64,000 bases of DNA, taken from a virus. Location: IMG/VR virus record IMGVR_UViG_3300005613_000006, positions 62,001 through 126,000 of that record; one strand, given 5' to 3'. Each line of letters starts with the position of its first letter. Position 1 is the first letter of the stretch. Position numbers and translations under genes: made by a program. The notes beneath the pieces are model-generated. The model did not search any database. It was not told the DNA's origin and saw nothing but the letters and a program-made list of their open reading frames with translations. Below are positions 17,572-25,951 of the stretch, in pieces.

Positions 17572-17926
17572 CTTCTTTTTTCTTTCTGACTAAAGCAAGT
17601 CCTATATTGCTAGGGAAGTCAAACTTCTCTATCCGAAACACAATCTTGCTGATTGTCTGTCCAGTCTTCTTGTCTTCGTAGATGTTGTTCCGCGCAGACG
17701 AGTCGTTGACGATAAGCACGTCGCCTTTGTGACAGTATTGCACAATGACCTCTGCCGCGCTGTCCCATATCTCAAAGTCCAGAAAGTTGACCTTAGATTT
17801 ACCCTTGAATCTGCGTTGTACCGCCAAGGTGAATCGTGCGACACATGTATCGTCACCATCATCCTTCTCGATTCTACGCAGGGCTGGGTCTGCGGTAAAG
17901 CGTCCTATAAATGTGCAGTTGTTCAT
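17543..17926 (-). CDS. ssb: Single-stranded DNA-binding protein (SSB)
   Basis: A 127-residue OB-fold SSB. It starts MNNCTFIGRFTADPALRRI, has VARFTLAVQRRF and VNFLDFEIWDSAAEVI in the usual order, and a strand-rich end. The C-terminal tail is highly charged (KKKEDDDEEQKET) but lacks the terminal DDIPF seen in bacterial SSBs, so it may not dock host SSB partners. Its gene opens the replication module next to the split polymerase. Confidence 0.9.
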   Translation of the reverse strand: MNNCTFIGRFTADPALRRIEKDDGDDTCVARFTLAVQRRFKGKSKVNFLDFEIWDSAAEVIVQYCHKGDVLIVNDSSARNNIYEDKKTGQTISKIVFRIEKFDFPSNIGLALVRKKKEDDDEEQKET

Positions 17927-18456
17927 TACGACATGTCTCCCTGACAGACCCTACATACTATGTTATAACCCACCAATACTCCATATTGGTCTGCCGCTTG
18001 CAAGAGACCGTCAGAAAAACCATTCTGATATGCTTGTTGAATCAATGCTTTCAACGCCTTCTCTTTCTCTAACATCTCTGGCGTTTCTTCATCGCCCCCA
18101 TCTATGCCCCTTAAAAGTGTGCCTTCATCTACCTCAGTATCATCAATGAAGTATTTCAACAACGTCGCGTTGTATTGTAGATATGAGCAACAAAAGATGG
18201 TATCACAAATTATGCAGGACTTTCGTGCATAAGGTGGACATTCAATGTCGAAACCGTCGCGCAACTCTTCTCCATGCCAAGCCTGTATGGATATACCCTC
18301 GGGAGTTAGCTGGTAGTCCCGTCTAAATCCATTGCTGCGCGGCTCTAAGAGGCGCGGCGGATAGTAGAATGAACACCCAGCCTGTGTGAGTTTCCCATAG
18401 ACATAGTAATCATGGTCTTGTAGGAGTTGCTGTGCTGCTTTGTGGTAGTCTTGCAT
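17926..18456 (-). CDS. Hypothetical protein
   Basis: A 176-residue protein with seven or more cysteines (KSCIICDTIFCCS near the middle, CRVC near the end) and a helical C terminus. The cysteine spacing suggests metal binding. It overlaps SSB by one base and lies just after the polymerase C-half, so it belongs to the replication operon. No function is recognised. Confidence 0.55.
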   Translation of the reverse strand: MQDYHKAAQQLLQDHDYYVYGKLTQAGCSFYYPPRLLEPRSNGFRRDYQLTPEGISIQAWHGEELRDGFDIECPPYARKSCIICDTIFCCSYLQYNATLLKYFIDDTEVDEGTLLRGIDGGDEETPEMLEKEKALKALIQQAYQNGFSDGLLQAADQYGVLVGYNIVCRVCQGDMS

Positions 18457-18492
18457 ATCTTATAGTACCAGCCAATCCAGCCAAATATAAAG

Positions 18493-20214
18493 CTAAATCT
18501 GCCAAACTTTCTCGATAATCGAGGAGTCACTTGAGTTGCTTCGCTTTACTTGTATGAGGACTGTATTGCCCTGATACAGAAGACTTTGTGCCATCTTCCA
18601 CTTATCGGGGAAACACACAAGGTCGTCCAAAGCACAGGTGTTGTCTTCGGCGGTTATAAACGCCATCGCTTGCCCAGGAGTCTTGCCGCGTTTGGTGAAG
18701 ACCTTCTTCACATTCGTAATCTCCACGGCCACCAGCATATAGTCGGCCTTGGCCCCCTCGGCTATTTCCTTGCATGTGTGATTTGCTTTACTCGCATCCA
18801 TGCATCCATCTACCCTACTGTACGTAATCCCTGCACCCAGATAGCGTTCTTCGTCAAACGCGATTTCGTCTGGCGGGTCTTCCAGTGAGTTTGGAGGACA
18901 CTGCAACAGATTGCGAATACTTAGCACCACGTCTACCCGCTTGGCCGTATGACAACCGCCGCCTTCCTTTTTAGTGCGGGCACAGTCAGTCAGCGCATGA
19001 GCAAGACTAGGCCAATGTTGTATTGCCGTATCTCCGTTCTGATAGTCTTCTACCATCCAAGGATACTGCCGTTGCACAACCCAATCGCGTTCCTTATCTG
19101 TCAACTGGCTCCATCGCGCTATCTCAAACTTCATGCGACGGCGCGGAACACCTAAGAAGTCTATTGCTCCCGCCGCAATAAGGGCGACGTTAACAGTCGA
19201 AGGAATCTTATCCGAGAAGTACATCAGGTAGTCTTCCCAGGTCCAATCCTTGACGTTCTTTCGCAGAATAAGTTCTGCCTCTTTGACGTGGCGATGCAGC
19301 CTATTCAGCGCCGCTTCACCCACCTGTTTGATGTTGGAGAGGCCAAAGCGCAACTGGTCGTCAACAATATGAAACTCTTCCTGACGAGTTCGCAAGTCTG
19401 GTGTGCAGATGTTGATACCAGTTTGTCTGGCGTCAGAAACCAGTTCCTTAATCTCGGCAAACTTGTCTTGTTTCCAAGCAGAGCCGCGTAGATATGAACA
19501 GTAAAACTGTAGAGGCATGTGGGCCTTGCAGTATGCTGACCAGTATGCACCCTCGCCATAGCAAACGGCGTGAGACTTGTTGAAGCTGTATCGCTGTGAC
19601 TCTCGAATCCACCCAAAGATTTCCTCGGCTTGTTCTGGATTGACGATGCCGGTCGCTTTGCAGCCGTCAATGAAACCCCCTTGCACCTTGGCCATAACGT
19701 CGGCTTTCTTCTTGCCGATGGCTTTTCTCAACACGTCAGCCTCTTGCTCATTAAAACCAGCCAGCGCCACGGATATTTTCATGGCCTGTTCTTGGTACGT
19801 TAGTACCCCATAGGTCTTGTTCAGCAATGGCTCTAGTGATGGATGGAGATACTCGACCTCTTCCAACAGATTCTTGCGGTCGGCGTATCGTTGGGTCATG
19901 GACTTGGGTGGGTCTCCACTCATAGCACGAAGACAACCGGGGCGCAGCAGAGCTACGAGAGCCCCGAGGTCTTCCAACGAGGTCGGCTGCACCTTCTTTG
20001 CCCAGATTTTGCCCAAGTGTCCTTCCAACTGGAAGATACCCTTAGTCTGACCTGATGCGAATAGTTGCCATGTGCGGGGGCAATCAAAGGGAATCTGGAA
20101 AATGTCCACGTCACACAGGGGTAACCTGGGGATTGCCTCGTATACTTGCATGTCGGGGGCTTCGGGGTCCACTATATTGAACGCACACCCACAATCAAAA
20201 TGTACTTTACCCAT
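18493..20214 (-). CDS. dnaE: DNA polymerase III alpha subunit, C-terminal half (split gene)
   Basis: A 573-residue separate gene that begins where the polymerase domain continues after its catalytic part. KGIFQLEGHLGKIWAKKVQP, LVALLRPG, GVLTYQEQAMKISVALAGF, DVLRKAIGKKK and RYSFNKSHAV follow in the order of bacterial DnaE. It carries the fingers and downstream region but none of the three catalytic aspartates, which are all in the N-half at 21941. A real ATG and an 8-base overlap with the exonuclease gene show it is translated on its own. The two halves presumably assemble into one enzyme. Confidence 0.9.
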   Translation of the reverse strand: MGKVHFDCGCAFNIVDPEAPDMQVYEAIPRLPLCDVDIFQIPFDCPRTWQLFASGQTKGIFQLEGHLGKIWAKKVQPTSLEDLGALVALLRPGCLRAMSGDPPKSMTQRYADRKNLLEEVEYLHPSLEPLLNKTYGVLTYQEQAMKISVALAGFNEQEADVLRKAIGKKKADVMAKVQGGFIDGCKATGIVNPEQAEEIFGWIRESQRYSFNKSHAVCYGEGAYWSAYCKAHMPLQFYCSYLRGSAWKQDKFAEIKELVSDARQTGINICTPDLRTRQEEFHIVDDQLRFGLSNIKQVGEAALNRLHRHVKEAELILRKNVKDWTWEDYLMYFSDKIPSTVNVALIAAGAIDFLGVPRRRMKFEIARWSQLTDKERDWVVQRQYPWMVEDYQNGDTAIQHWPSLAHALTDCARTKKEGGGCHTAKRVDVVLSIRNLLQCPPNSLEDPPDEIAFDEERYLGAGITYSRVDGCMDASKANHTCKEIAEGAKADYMLVAVEITNVKKVFTKRGKTPGQAMAFITAEDNTCALDDLVCFPDKWKMAQSLLYQGNTVLIQVKRSNSSDSSIIEKVWQI

Positions 20215-20884
20215 TTTTGAAACAGTCTTTCATTTCCATCCTACGGCGACCCGTAGTCTCATTCAAATCAGTCAAAGAGCGACACGCATTCAACAGCCGT
20301 ATCGCTATTCTTGCAGTCCATTTTGCATCAAACAACGCATCATGTGCGTTTTCCAAAACCTTCTTGTCTACTCCCATGTACTCCAAAATCGTTGGCAGCT
20401 TGATGTTCTTTATCTCTGGGTTGTTGTGAAACCACATCCACATTTCGTCTTGTACGTCGATGGCGAAGGCCGGGTTGAACAGGTTGGCCTCTTCTCTCTT
20501 GGCATCCCACTGTCCGTATTGCTGACAATACCGGCTCGTAATAATGCTGTCAAACCGTCTGATACCATAGCCTCCTCCAATGGGATAGGTAAACGAGTTG
20601 TCTCCCTTTCCCATACAGTGGCGTCGAACAAATGCCACAAACGAGGGCCAGACTACTTTCATTTCCGGCGCGGCCTCCAACCTTTCCATCGTAAACTTGT
20701 TGACCTTCAACGCCCCTGGCTCTACGGCGTCGAAATCTTCTGGCTTGCAATCACATACGAACTCATCCTTGATTTTCAAGTTGTAGCGGTTAACCGCAAC
20801 GGCCCCAATCTGGCAAATTTCACAGCTATGTGGGTTCTTGGCCACGGTCTCGTAGTCGTATATGATGTAGTGTCTATAGTCCAT
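20207..20884 (-). CDS. dnaQ: DnaQ-like 3'-5' exonuclease (DEDDh)
   Basis: A 225-residue proofreading-type exonuclease. IIYDYETVA near residue 6 is motif I (DxE), SFTYPIGGGYGIRRFDSII gives the second Asp region, and ENAHDALFDAKWT near 190 supplies the His-Asp pair of motif III. It is expected to remove mispaired 3' ends for the phage polymerase. It lies between the two polymerase halves and overlaps both neighbours, so the three proteins are probably made together. Confidence 0.85.
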   Translation of the reverse strand: MDYRHYIIYDYETVAKNPHSCEICQIGAVAVNRYNLKIKDEFVCDCKPEDFDAVEPGALKVNKFTMERLEAAPEMKVVWPSFVAFVRRHCMGKGDNSFTYPIGGGYGIRRFDSIITSRYCQQYGQWDAKREEANLFNPAFAIDVQDEMWMWFHNNPEIKNIKLPTILEYMGVDKKVLENAHDALFDAKWTARIAIRLLNACRSLTDLNETTGRRRMEMKDCFKNG

Positions 20885-21941
20885 GCTGTACCTTCGGTAT
20901 CTTGAGCTTGGGTATGTTTCCGTTCACCACTATGTCGGTGACGATTTCTTCTAGTGTTTCGCGTTTGAAGTATGTGTAGGGGATTTCAATGTAGGTGATG
21001 CCGTGTTCTTTGCAGTATGCGCGTTTGCGACGGTCGTGTTCTATTGTTTCGGCAAACTTGTGAGCCCAGCCCCATTCACATCTGTAGTGTTGCGAACCAT
21101 TGGCTGCTATCATTAGATTGTGGTCTGGAAGATAGAAGTCGGGACGCAACTTCCTTCCGCCAATACCTCGCAAGTCATCTGATATGCCTCGATTGTGTAT
21201 GTGGTTAGTTTTTAATTTTGTTAGCACTTGTAGAATCACATATTCTGCTGCACTACTTAGGCATCCACATGATTTGACTTTGCCGTTCGCAATTCTACTA
21301 AAGTATATTGGTCCTATTTCGTTGCCGCACTCACATTGCGCCCACACACTACAACTATTATTACCAGACTTGACTTTTGTAATAGTTAACAAAGAGTGTA
21401 TATCTCCAATCTCTGGGTCTTGACAGTGCCCACATGATTTTGTTCCGTTGGGTCTGGTTATGTTGTTCAACGAAGCCAGAAAAATTGTTCCACAACGCGG
21501 GCATTCAAATTCAGTTTTTGTGTTGGCCTTAATATATTGTCCAACCAAACGAATACCAGCCGCCAATGCCCTGGCTTCTGCTTCTTCTTGTGTTAGCTTG
21601 TCGGGGCCTTTTAGTAATAAGCACCCACAAGACTTTGTGTTGCGAGATGCTATAGACTCCAATGTGCAAGGAAAAATTGTTCCACAGTATGGACATTCAA
21701 ATTCAGTTTGTGTGTAGTTGTTAATATATTGTCCAACCAAACGAACACCAACGGTTAGTGCTTTAGCTTCTGCTTCTTTCTGTGTGTGGTTCAGTGAACG
21801 TCCAACAAGATTTAATTTATTCAATTTGTTCTTCACCGAACTGCGACTTCGCCCCAACTTATTCATACAATACTCAACGCCATGTTGTAAATAATTTGAG
21901 TACAAAAAGTCTACTTCTGCCTGTGTCCATTCTCTTGCCAT
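20874..21941 (-). CDS. EDxHD/Vsr-like homing endonuclease in the polymerase split, active site apparently lost
   Basis: A 355-residue protein. Residues 1-48 form an HTH. Two similar zinc-knuckle repeats (FECPYCGTIF and FECPRCGTIF, each after an LVGQYI segment) and a third CGNE...SCGCL unit follow. The C terminus has the Vsr-like nuclease fold: LRPDFYLPDHNLMIAANGSQ, then HDRRKRAYCKEHGITYIEIPY. The Glu expected after the first Ile of IExDG is Ala here (codon GCA) and the Asp is Asn, so it is probably inactive as a nuclease. The gene lies exactly at the break in the polymerase gene. Confidence 0.75.
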   Translation of the reverse strand: MAREWTQAEVDFLYSNYLQHGVEYCMNKLGRSRSSVKNKLNKLNLVGRSLNHTQKEAEAKALTVGVRLVGQYINNYTQTEFECPYCGTIFPCTLESIASRNTKSCGCLLLKGPDKLTQEEAEARALAAGIRLVGQYIKANTKTEFECPRCGTIFLASLNNITRPNGTKSCGHCQDPEIGDIHSLLTITKVKSGNNSCSVWAQCECGNEIGPIYFSRIANGKVKSCGCLSSAAEYVILQVLTKLKTNHIHNRGISDDLRGIGGRKLRPDFYLPDHNLMIAANGSQHYRCEWGWAHKFAETIEHDRRKRAYCKEHGITYIEIPYTYFKRETLEEIVTDIVVNGNIPKLKIPKVQHGL

Positions 21942-23908
21942 TAGAAGTGCCCCGTCTTGAGTAACTGCAAAGCCCCTCGAACCTTATCCAACATGGCAAT
22001 TCCAAGTATATCAAACTTCACCATGCCGATTTGTTCAAGGTCATTCATTTCCATCCCCGCGATAATCTCTCCCGTGGTCTTGTCGAAAACCATCGGACAA
22101 ACTTCATTGAGCGGTTCTGGTGAGATAACAACACCCGCCGCATGTTTGCTTTGTGAGCGCTTCGTTCCTTCCATCCTAATTGCCTGGGCAAAGTGTGGGG
22201 CCAACGGCCCTTGCAGATTGCCTTCGCTATCCAGGTACGCCCACTGCTTGAGTTCCTCATCGTTGTTCTCCAAGGCCCATTGGATAATAGATGCATCGCC
22301 GTCGCCGCCAGCTTCTTCGTCAGCCTTTCTCATCGCCTGTAACTGGTCCGAAATTTCTGCCTCGTCTGGAATGAACATCGTAATCCGATTCATTTCATCG
22401 AAGCCACATGCGTTGTGGGCTCGCAGCACGTCTTTCAACGCACCGCGCCCCTGCATACGTGTAAATGTAAGCATCTGTGCTACGCGGTCGCGTCCATAGC
22501 GGTCCCGTATGTATTCGATTATGTCGCCCCTGTGCTTAATCTCAAAGTCCATATCAACATCAGGCAACGAGGTCCACTCCGGTGTGTTGCGCCCGGCGTT
22601 GTAGAACCGTTCAAACAATAGGTCGAACTCGATGGGGTTTGGATGGGTGACGCTCAACAGATATAGCACAATCGTACCGGCAGCAGACCCACGACCCGCG
22701 CCAACTAGCCAACCCTGACTCTTGGCGTATGCCACTATGTCTTCCACAATCAGGAAGTAGTCGCTCAATGTGCTTTCACCCAGCTTGGTTTCCGACAACA
22801 CCTTAAACTCTTTCTTAAAGCGGTCGCCGTAATCCTTCTTGGTAAACTCGCTGTTGGCAATATGTCTCTCAATCTCCGGTTGTCGTTTCCTCCATCCCTC
22901 TCTACATTTTTCTTTCAAGTAATCGTTGGAAGACTCTCCATTAGGAGTTGGAAAACATGGAATGGCAGGGTGTCGCGTAATGTCGTAGACTTCGCACATG
23001 TCGGCAATGTCAAGCGTGGTCTTTAGCTCTGCCTCAGTGTGGCCTACGTCTATCATATCCTGGTAAGTAGGAATGTGGTAGTTGTTGCTGCGGAAGAATG
23101 ACCCTAGAGAAATATCCTCGTTTTGGATGCGTTGTTTGGTTACCTCGCGGAAGGTAATGTCCAGCTTGTTGCAGAGTAACACTCGCTGGTCTTCGGCGTC
23201 TTCGCGACGTGCGTAGTGGGCGTCGGGGACAGCAGCACAGGGAATACCGGCGTGACTACTAATGTGGCGCAAGCAGTCGGCCAGGACAATGAGAGCGGGC
23301 ATGTTCTTGCGGTCAATCAGAGGAACCTCAAGATAGAAGTTGCCTTTGCCAAACATGGATTCAAAGCGCTGGGCCACAGCGATACCGGCGCTATCCCAGT
23401 TGGGATTCAGATGGTTCTTGGCCATGTTGACACCGTGGGCCGAGGCAACCATCTTCATATCTGGAAAGATAACGCTAGCCATATCGCTGCCCATGTGACC
23501 ACTGAGACCAATGACGTTGCCATCAAGGAATTGGTCCAGAGTTTCCATATCCAGTCGTGGCTTGTAATAGAAGTTCTCAGGTTTGTTGGCTTCGCTAGTG
23601 AGTTCGATAAGCCTGCGCCAACCCTCGATGTTTTTGGCCAACAGAACAAGATGGGTCAGATATTTATTGCTCCGAAGATGTGGTTCTTCGTGGCATACGT
23701 AGAACTCGCAACCGATGATAGGTTTGAGGTTGCGCTTCTTCATGGCACCCAAGAAGGCAATCGCGCCAGCCAAACTGCCGTGGTCAGTCATAGCAGAGCC
23801 GGGAAGATTTGCTTCCACGCAACGCTTAGCTATGTCTTTGGGCTTGCTGAGGCCATCGAGTAATGAGTAGTGCGAATGACAATGGAGAGGAAAATATGTG
23901 TTTTTCAT
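21941..23908 (-). CDS. dnaE: DNA polymerase III alpha subunit, N-terminal half (split gene)
   Basis: A 655-residue protein. It has an N-terminal PHP domain (HCHSHYSLLDG, AMTDHGSLAGA, PIIGCEFYV). The polymerase core has GRGSAAGTIVLYLLSVT, the double catalytic Asp in PDVDMDFE, GRGALKDVLR and SKHAAGVVISP. The third catalytic Asp is in VKFDILG, about 20 residues before the end. It stops at TGHF, where unsplit relatives continue into the fingers. Its TAA overlaps the endonuclease ATG by one base (TAATG). It replicates the phage genome with the C-half at 18493. Confidence 0.92.
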   Translation of the reverse strand: MKNTYFPLHCHSHYSLLDGLSKPKDIAKRCVEANLPGSAMTDHGSLAGAIAFLGAMKKRNLKPIIGCEFYVCHEEPHLRSNKYLTHLVLLAKNIEGWRRLIELTSEANKPENFYYKPRLDMETLDQFLDGNVIGLSGHMGSDMASVIFPDMKMVASAHGVNMAKNHLNPNWDSAGIAVAQRFESMFGKGNFYLEVPLIDRKNMPALIVLADCLRHISSHAGIPCAAVPDAHYARREDAEDQRVLLCNKLDITFREVTKQRIQNEDISLGSFFRSNNYHIPTYQDMIDVGHTEAELKTTLDIADMCEVYDITRHPAIPCFPTPNGESSNDYLKEKCREGWRKRQPEIERHIANSEFTKKDYGDRFKKEFKVLSETKLGESTLSDYFLIVEDIVAYAKSQGWLVGAGRGSAAGTIVLYLLSVTHPNPIEFDLLFERFYNAGRNTPEWTSLPDVDMDFEIKHRGDIIEYIRDRYGRDRVAQMLTFTRMQGRGALKDVLRAHNACGFDEMNRITMFIPDEAEISDQLQAMRKADEEAGGDGDASIIQWALENNDEELKQWAYLDSEGNLQGPLAPHFAQAIRMEGTKRSQSKHAAGVVISPEPLNEVCPMVFDKTTGEIIAGMEMNDLEQIGMVKFDILGIAMLDKVRGALQLLKTGHF

Positions 23909-23909
23909 T

Positions 23910-24611
23910 CTATTTATCCTTGGAATTATATACTACGACAGCCCGGCATAATTCTAACAATCTATCTAGTGATAGGTCCATTTTCATTTTGTTTACATCT
24001 TTATGAACCCACCACACATTGTCTTTTGTGTAGCCCCCGCAACTGTCAATCCGGTCTAGTGAGGCACTATTGTATAACACTATTGACAAGCCTGAAATAG
24101 CACACGCACCTTCTTGTTTCAACCATAATTCCCATAAAAACTTAGCGTCTAAATCAAACGTAAATTTCTTTTTTCTTGCACGACATCGTATATCTGCCAC
24201 CAAAGAGCCGTTAATGTCACAATATCCAGTCCAGCGGTGATTCTTTTTTCGTTTACGATAACACCCACAGCTTTTAGCACGCCCACTTTTCAAACGAGAG
24301 GTTGGCACTGTTGAAGTATTATCACATTGACATCGACATAACCAATTGATGCTTCCGTTGGCTGTTTTACCTACGGGTTTTATTGTGGTAAGTAAACCAA
24401 ATTGCATTCCTGGTTCTATTTGCCCTCGTAAATCTTGCTTGGGAATACCATGATGTTCAAGGTAGTCATATACCAACCGTACACTACAACCAACTTCGTC
24501 GGCAATGATATATGGAGATTTTTTGAGTTGAGTATATTGCTTCGACAGAAATTCTTTTGTTAATATGTCTTGATATACTGGGCTGAAACGGCCATTTTCT
24601 AATCGTGACAT
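23910..24611 (-). CDS. Stand-alone HNH homing endonuclease upstream of the polymerase gene
   Basis: A 233-residue protein. It has an HTH at about 30-60, a zinc knuckle (CRCQCDN...SCGCY) at about 92-118 and an HNH core (LDRIDSCGGYTKDNVWWVHK) at about 185-205. GGAG precedes the ATG. Its stop codon is one base from the polymerase ATG. It carries its own GGTGTATAAT promoter, which would also read into the polymerase gene. It is clearly AT-rich. Confidence 0.85.
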   Translation of the reverse strand: MSRLENGRFSPVYQDILTKEFLSKQYTQLKKSPYIIADEVGCSVRLVYDYLEHHGIPKQDLRGQIEPGMQFGLLTTIKPVGKTANGSINWLCRCQCDNTSTVPTSRLKSGRAKSCGCYRKRKKNHRWTGYCDINGSLVADIRCRARKKKFTFDLDAKFLWELWLKQEGACAISGLSIVLYNSASLDRIDSCGGYTKDNVWWVHKDVNKMKMDLSLDRLLELCRAVVVYNSKDK

Positions 24612-24652
24612 GTTTGTTCTCCGTTAAATGTAAGGAAGTTATCCACTACATT

Positions 24653-24662
24653 ATTATACACC
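24653..24662 (-). promoter_or_regulatory. GGTGTATAAT promoter of the HNH gene
   Basis: TTTGGTGTATAAT on the minus strand, 42 bp before the ATG at 24611. There is no clear -35 box. Confidence 0.7.
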
Positions 24663-24690
24663 AAACATGTTTAGATTGTAGAAATAGTGA

Positions 24691-25134
24691 CTATGGACAT
24701 GCAGGGGGAAATACGTGTTCATCTAGTTTCTCCAAAGTCTCATGCATCCACGACTCATCAAATGTGAAGGAAAGCTGACTTTTACCCCGTTGTGCTGCGG
24801 GTACTGTACTAGCATTCCTCATTATGTGGTTCAACAAGTCGCGTGTGAATTTCACCAAATTCTGATTGTACTCAACCTCGTTTGCGGGAGGTTTGTCAAC
24901 CATGTTCAAATCTTCGGCCACTTGCTGACAGCGAGCGGCGAGGTCCACCAGAGCATTCGTCCCCCCAATCTGGCGGCGCATCAAGTCGGTTGTCGAGACT
25001 TCTGGCCAAAAAGCCTCTAGCCCCTCTTCTAATATAGCCCGCGCGGCGTAAAAGTCAAGTACGACGGCGGGATTTTGCCATTCTAACCTTCGGATTTTTA
25101 GTTGGTCGCGTTGCTGTTCGGCAAATTGTCTCAT
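24691..25134 (-). CDS. Hypothetical protein
   Basis: A 147-residue helical hydrophilic protein (ARAILEEGLEAFWPE and LVDLAARCQQVAEDL), ending FPPACP. It overlaps the next upstream gene by 4 bases and belongs to a group of three small unknown genes before the Cas4-like nuclease. Confidence 0.5.
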   Translation of the reverse strand: MRQFAEQQRDQLKIRRLEWQNPAVVLDFYAARAILEEGLEAFWPEVSTTDLMRRQIGGTNALVDLAARCQQVAEDLNMVDKPPANEVEYNQNLVKFTRDLLNHIMRNASTVPAAQRGKSQLSFTFDESWMHETLEKLDEHVFPPACP

Positions 25135-25421
25135 ACTATCAACTCCAATTTCTGCAAGAGACCTTCCACTTCTTTCCTATTCCCTTTTTGATGAGCCTGC
25201 ACCAACGCCATACACAGATAGCGCAGCTTCCACAAGTCGTTGACAATCATGTGCATTGCGTTGCCAGAGATAACGTGGTCAGGTCCCTTAATCTCTTGAT
25301 TGATAGCCACAAGAGTGTCCAAATCCATAATGCGACGATTGAACGTCAGCTTCGGAGTGGCTGGTCCTGGTTCTGGTTTTGGCTTGTCGCTTGGTGGCGG
25401 CGTTGGCGCTTTAGCACCCAT
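25131..25421 (-). CDS. Hypothetical protein with Pro-rich N terminus
   Basis: A 96-residue protein starting MGAKAPTPPP. The ATG forms TAATG with the upstream stop, which supports this start over an earlier one. The first 20 residues are Pro/Lys-rich and the rest is helical (MHMIVNDLWKLRYLCMALVQ). No family is recognised. Confidence 0.5.
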   Translation of the reverse strand: MGAKAPTPPPSDKPKPEPGPATPKLTFNRRIMDLDTLVAINQEIKGPDHVISGNAMHMIVNDLWKLRYLCMALVQAHQKGNRKEVEGLLQKLELIV

Positions 25422-25936
25422 TAGAATGCTCCCATTATTATCGTATCTGGTCTGGTACAAACCACACCAAGAGACATGTTTCCATAGTTGTGTACTTCCA
25501 ACTGTTTGTTCTCTGGTATCAACGTAAGAAAGGAACTGACCTTAGTGCAATCGAGATAAACAGCCAAATGCTTCTTCCCAACCGGGAGTGAACCGGCTAA
25601 CTCATTAACGAAGAAGTTGTACAACTCTTGGTCTGGGTCGAGGTCCATCATATCGTGCACAGTCACATGGGAACTCATCGCCGTTACGTAGCGATAAAGT
25701 TCATCACTACCAAAAGCATCATCCCAAGCATCAGTTCCGATAGCAACGTCGGTGATTCTATGCGTCCCATTTCTTCTCGCTACAGTCTTGCACAACGCAG
25801 ATAGGCGTGGGGTAAATTGTCCACACTTTGCCTCGTCGTCATACACCATTATGTTGCGATGCGTTCCAGATGCCAGTATGGTGTGCCACTGGTCACAGAA
25901 AATCTTGCGAACAAAGGATTTGTTGAAGAGTTCCAA
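25421..25936 (-). CDS. Hypothetical protein
   Basis: A 171-residue protein of mixed strands and helices (HRNIMVYDDEAKCG, YLDCTKVSSFLTLIP, LEVHNYGNMSLGVV), with no membrane segment. The C-terminal strands would fit a phage jelly-roll or enzyme fold, but I cannot name one. It is co-translated with the genes on both sides. Confidence 0.5.
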   Translation of the reverse strand: MELFNKSFVRKIFCDQWHTILASGTHRNIMVYDDEAKCGQFTPRLSALCKTVARRNGTHRITDVAIGTDAWDDAFGSDELYRYVTAMSSHVTVHDMMDLDPDQELYNFFVNELAGSLPVGKKHLAVYLDCTKVSSFLTLIPENKQLEVHNYGNMSLGVVCTRPDTIIMGAF

Positions 25937-25951
25937 ACCACGACCTCATTT

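Noticed and set aside
20214-21941. Split intein or group I intron as the cause of the two-part polymerase
   Set aside because: The N-half ends in a plain stop without an intein N-domain, the C-half starts with an ordinary ATG without His-Asn, and protein genes fully occupy the gap.
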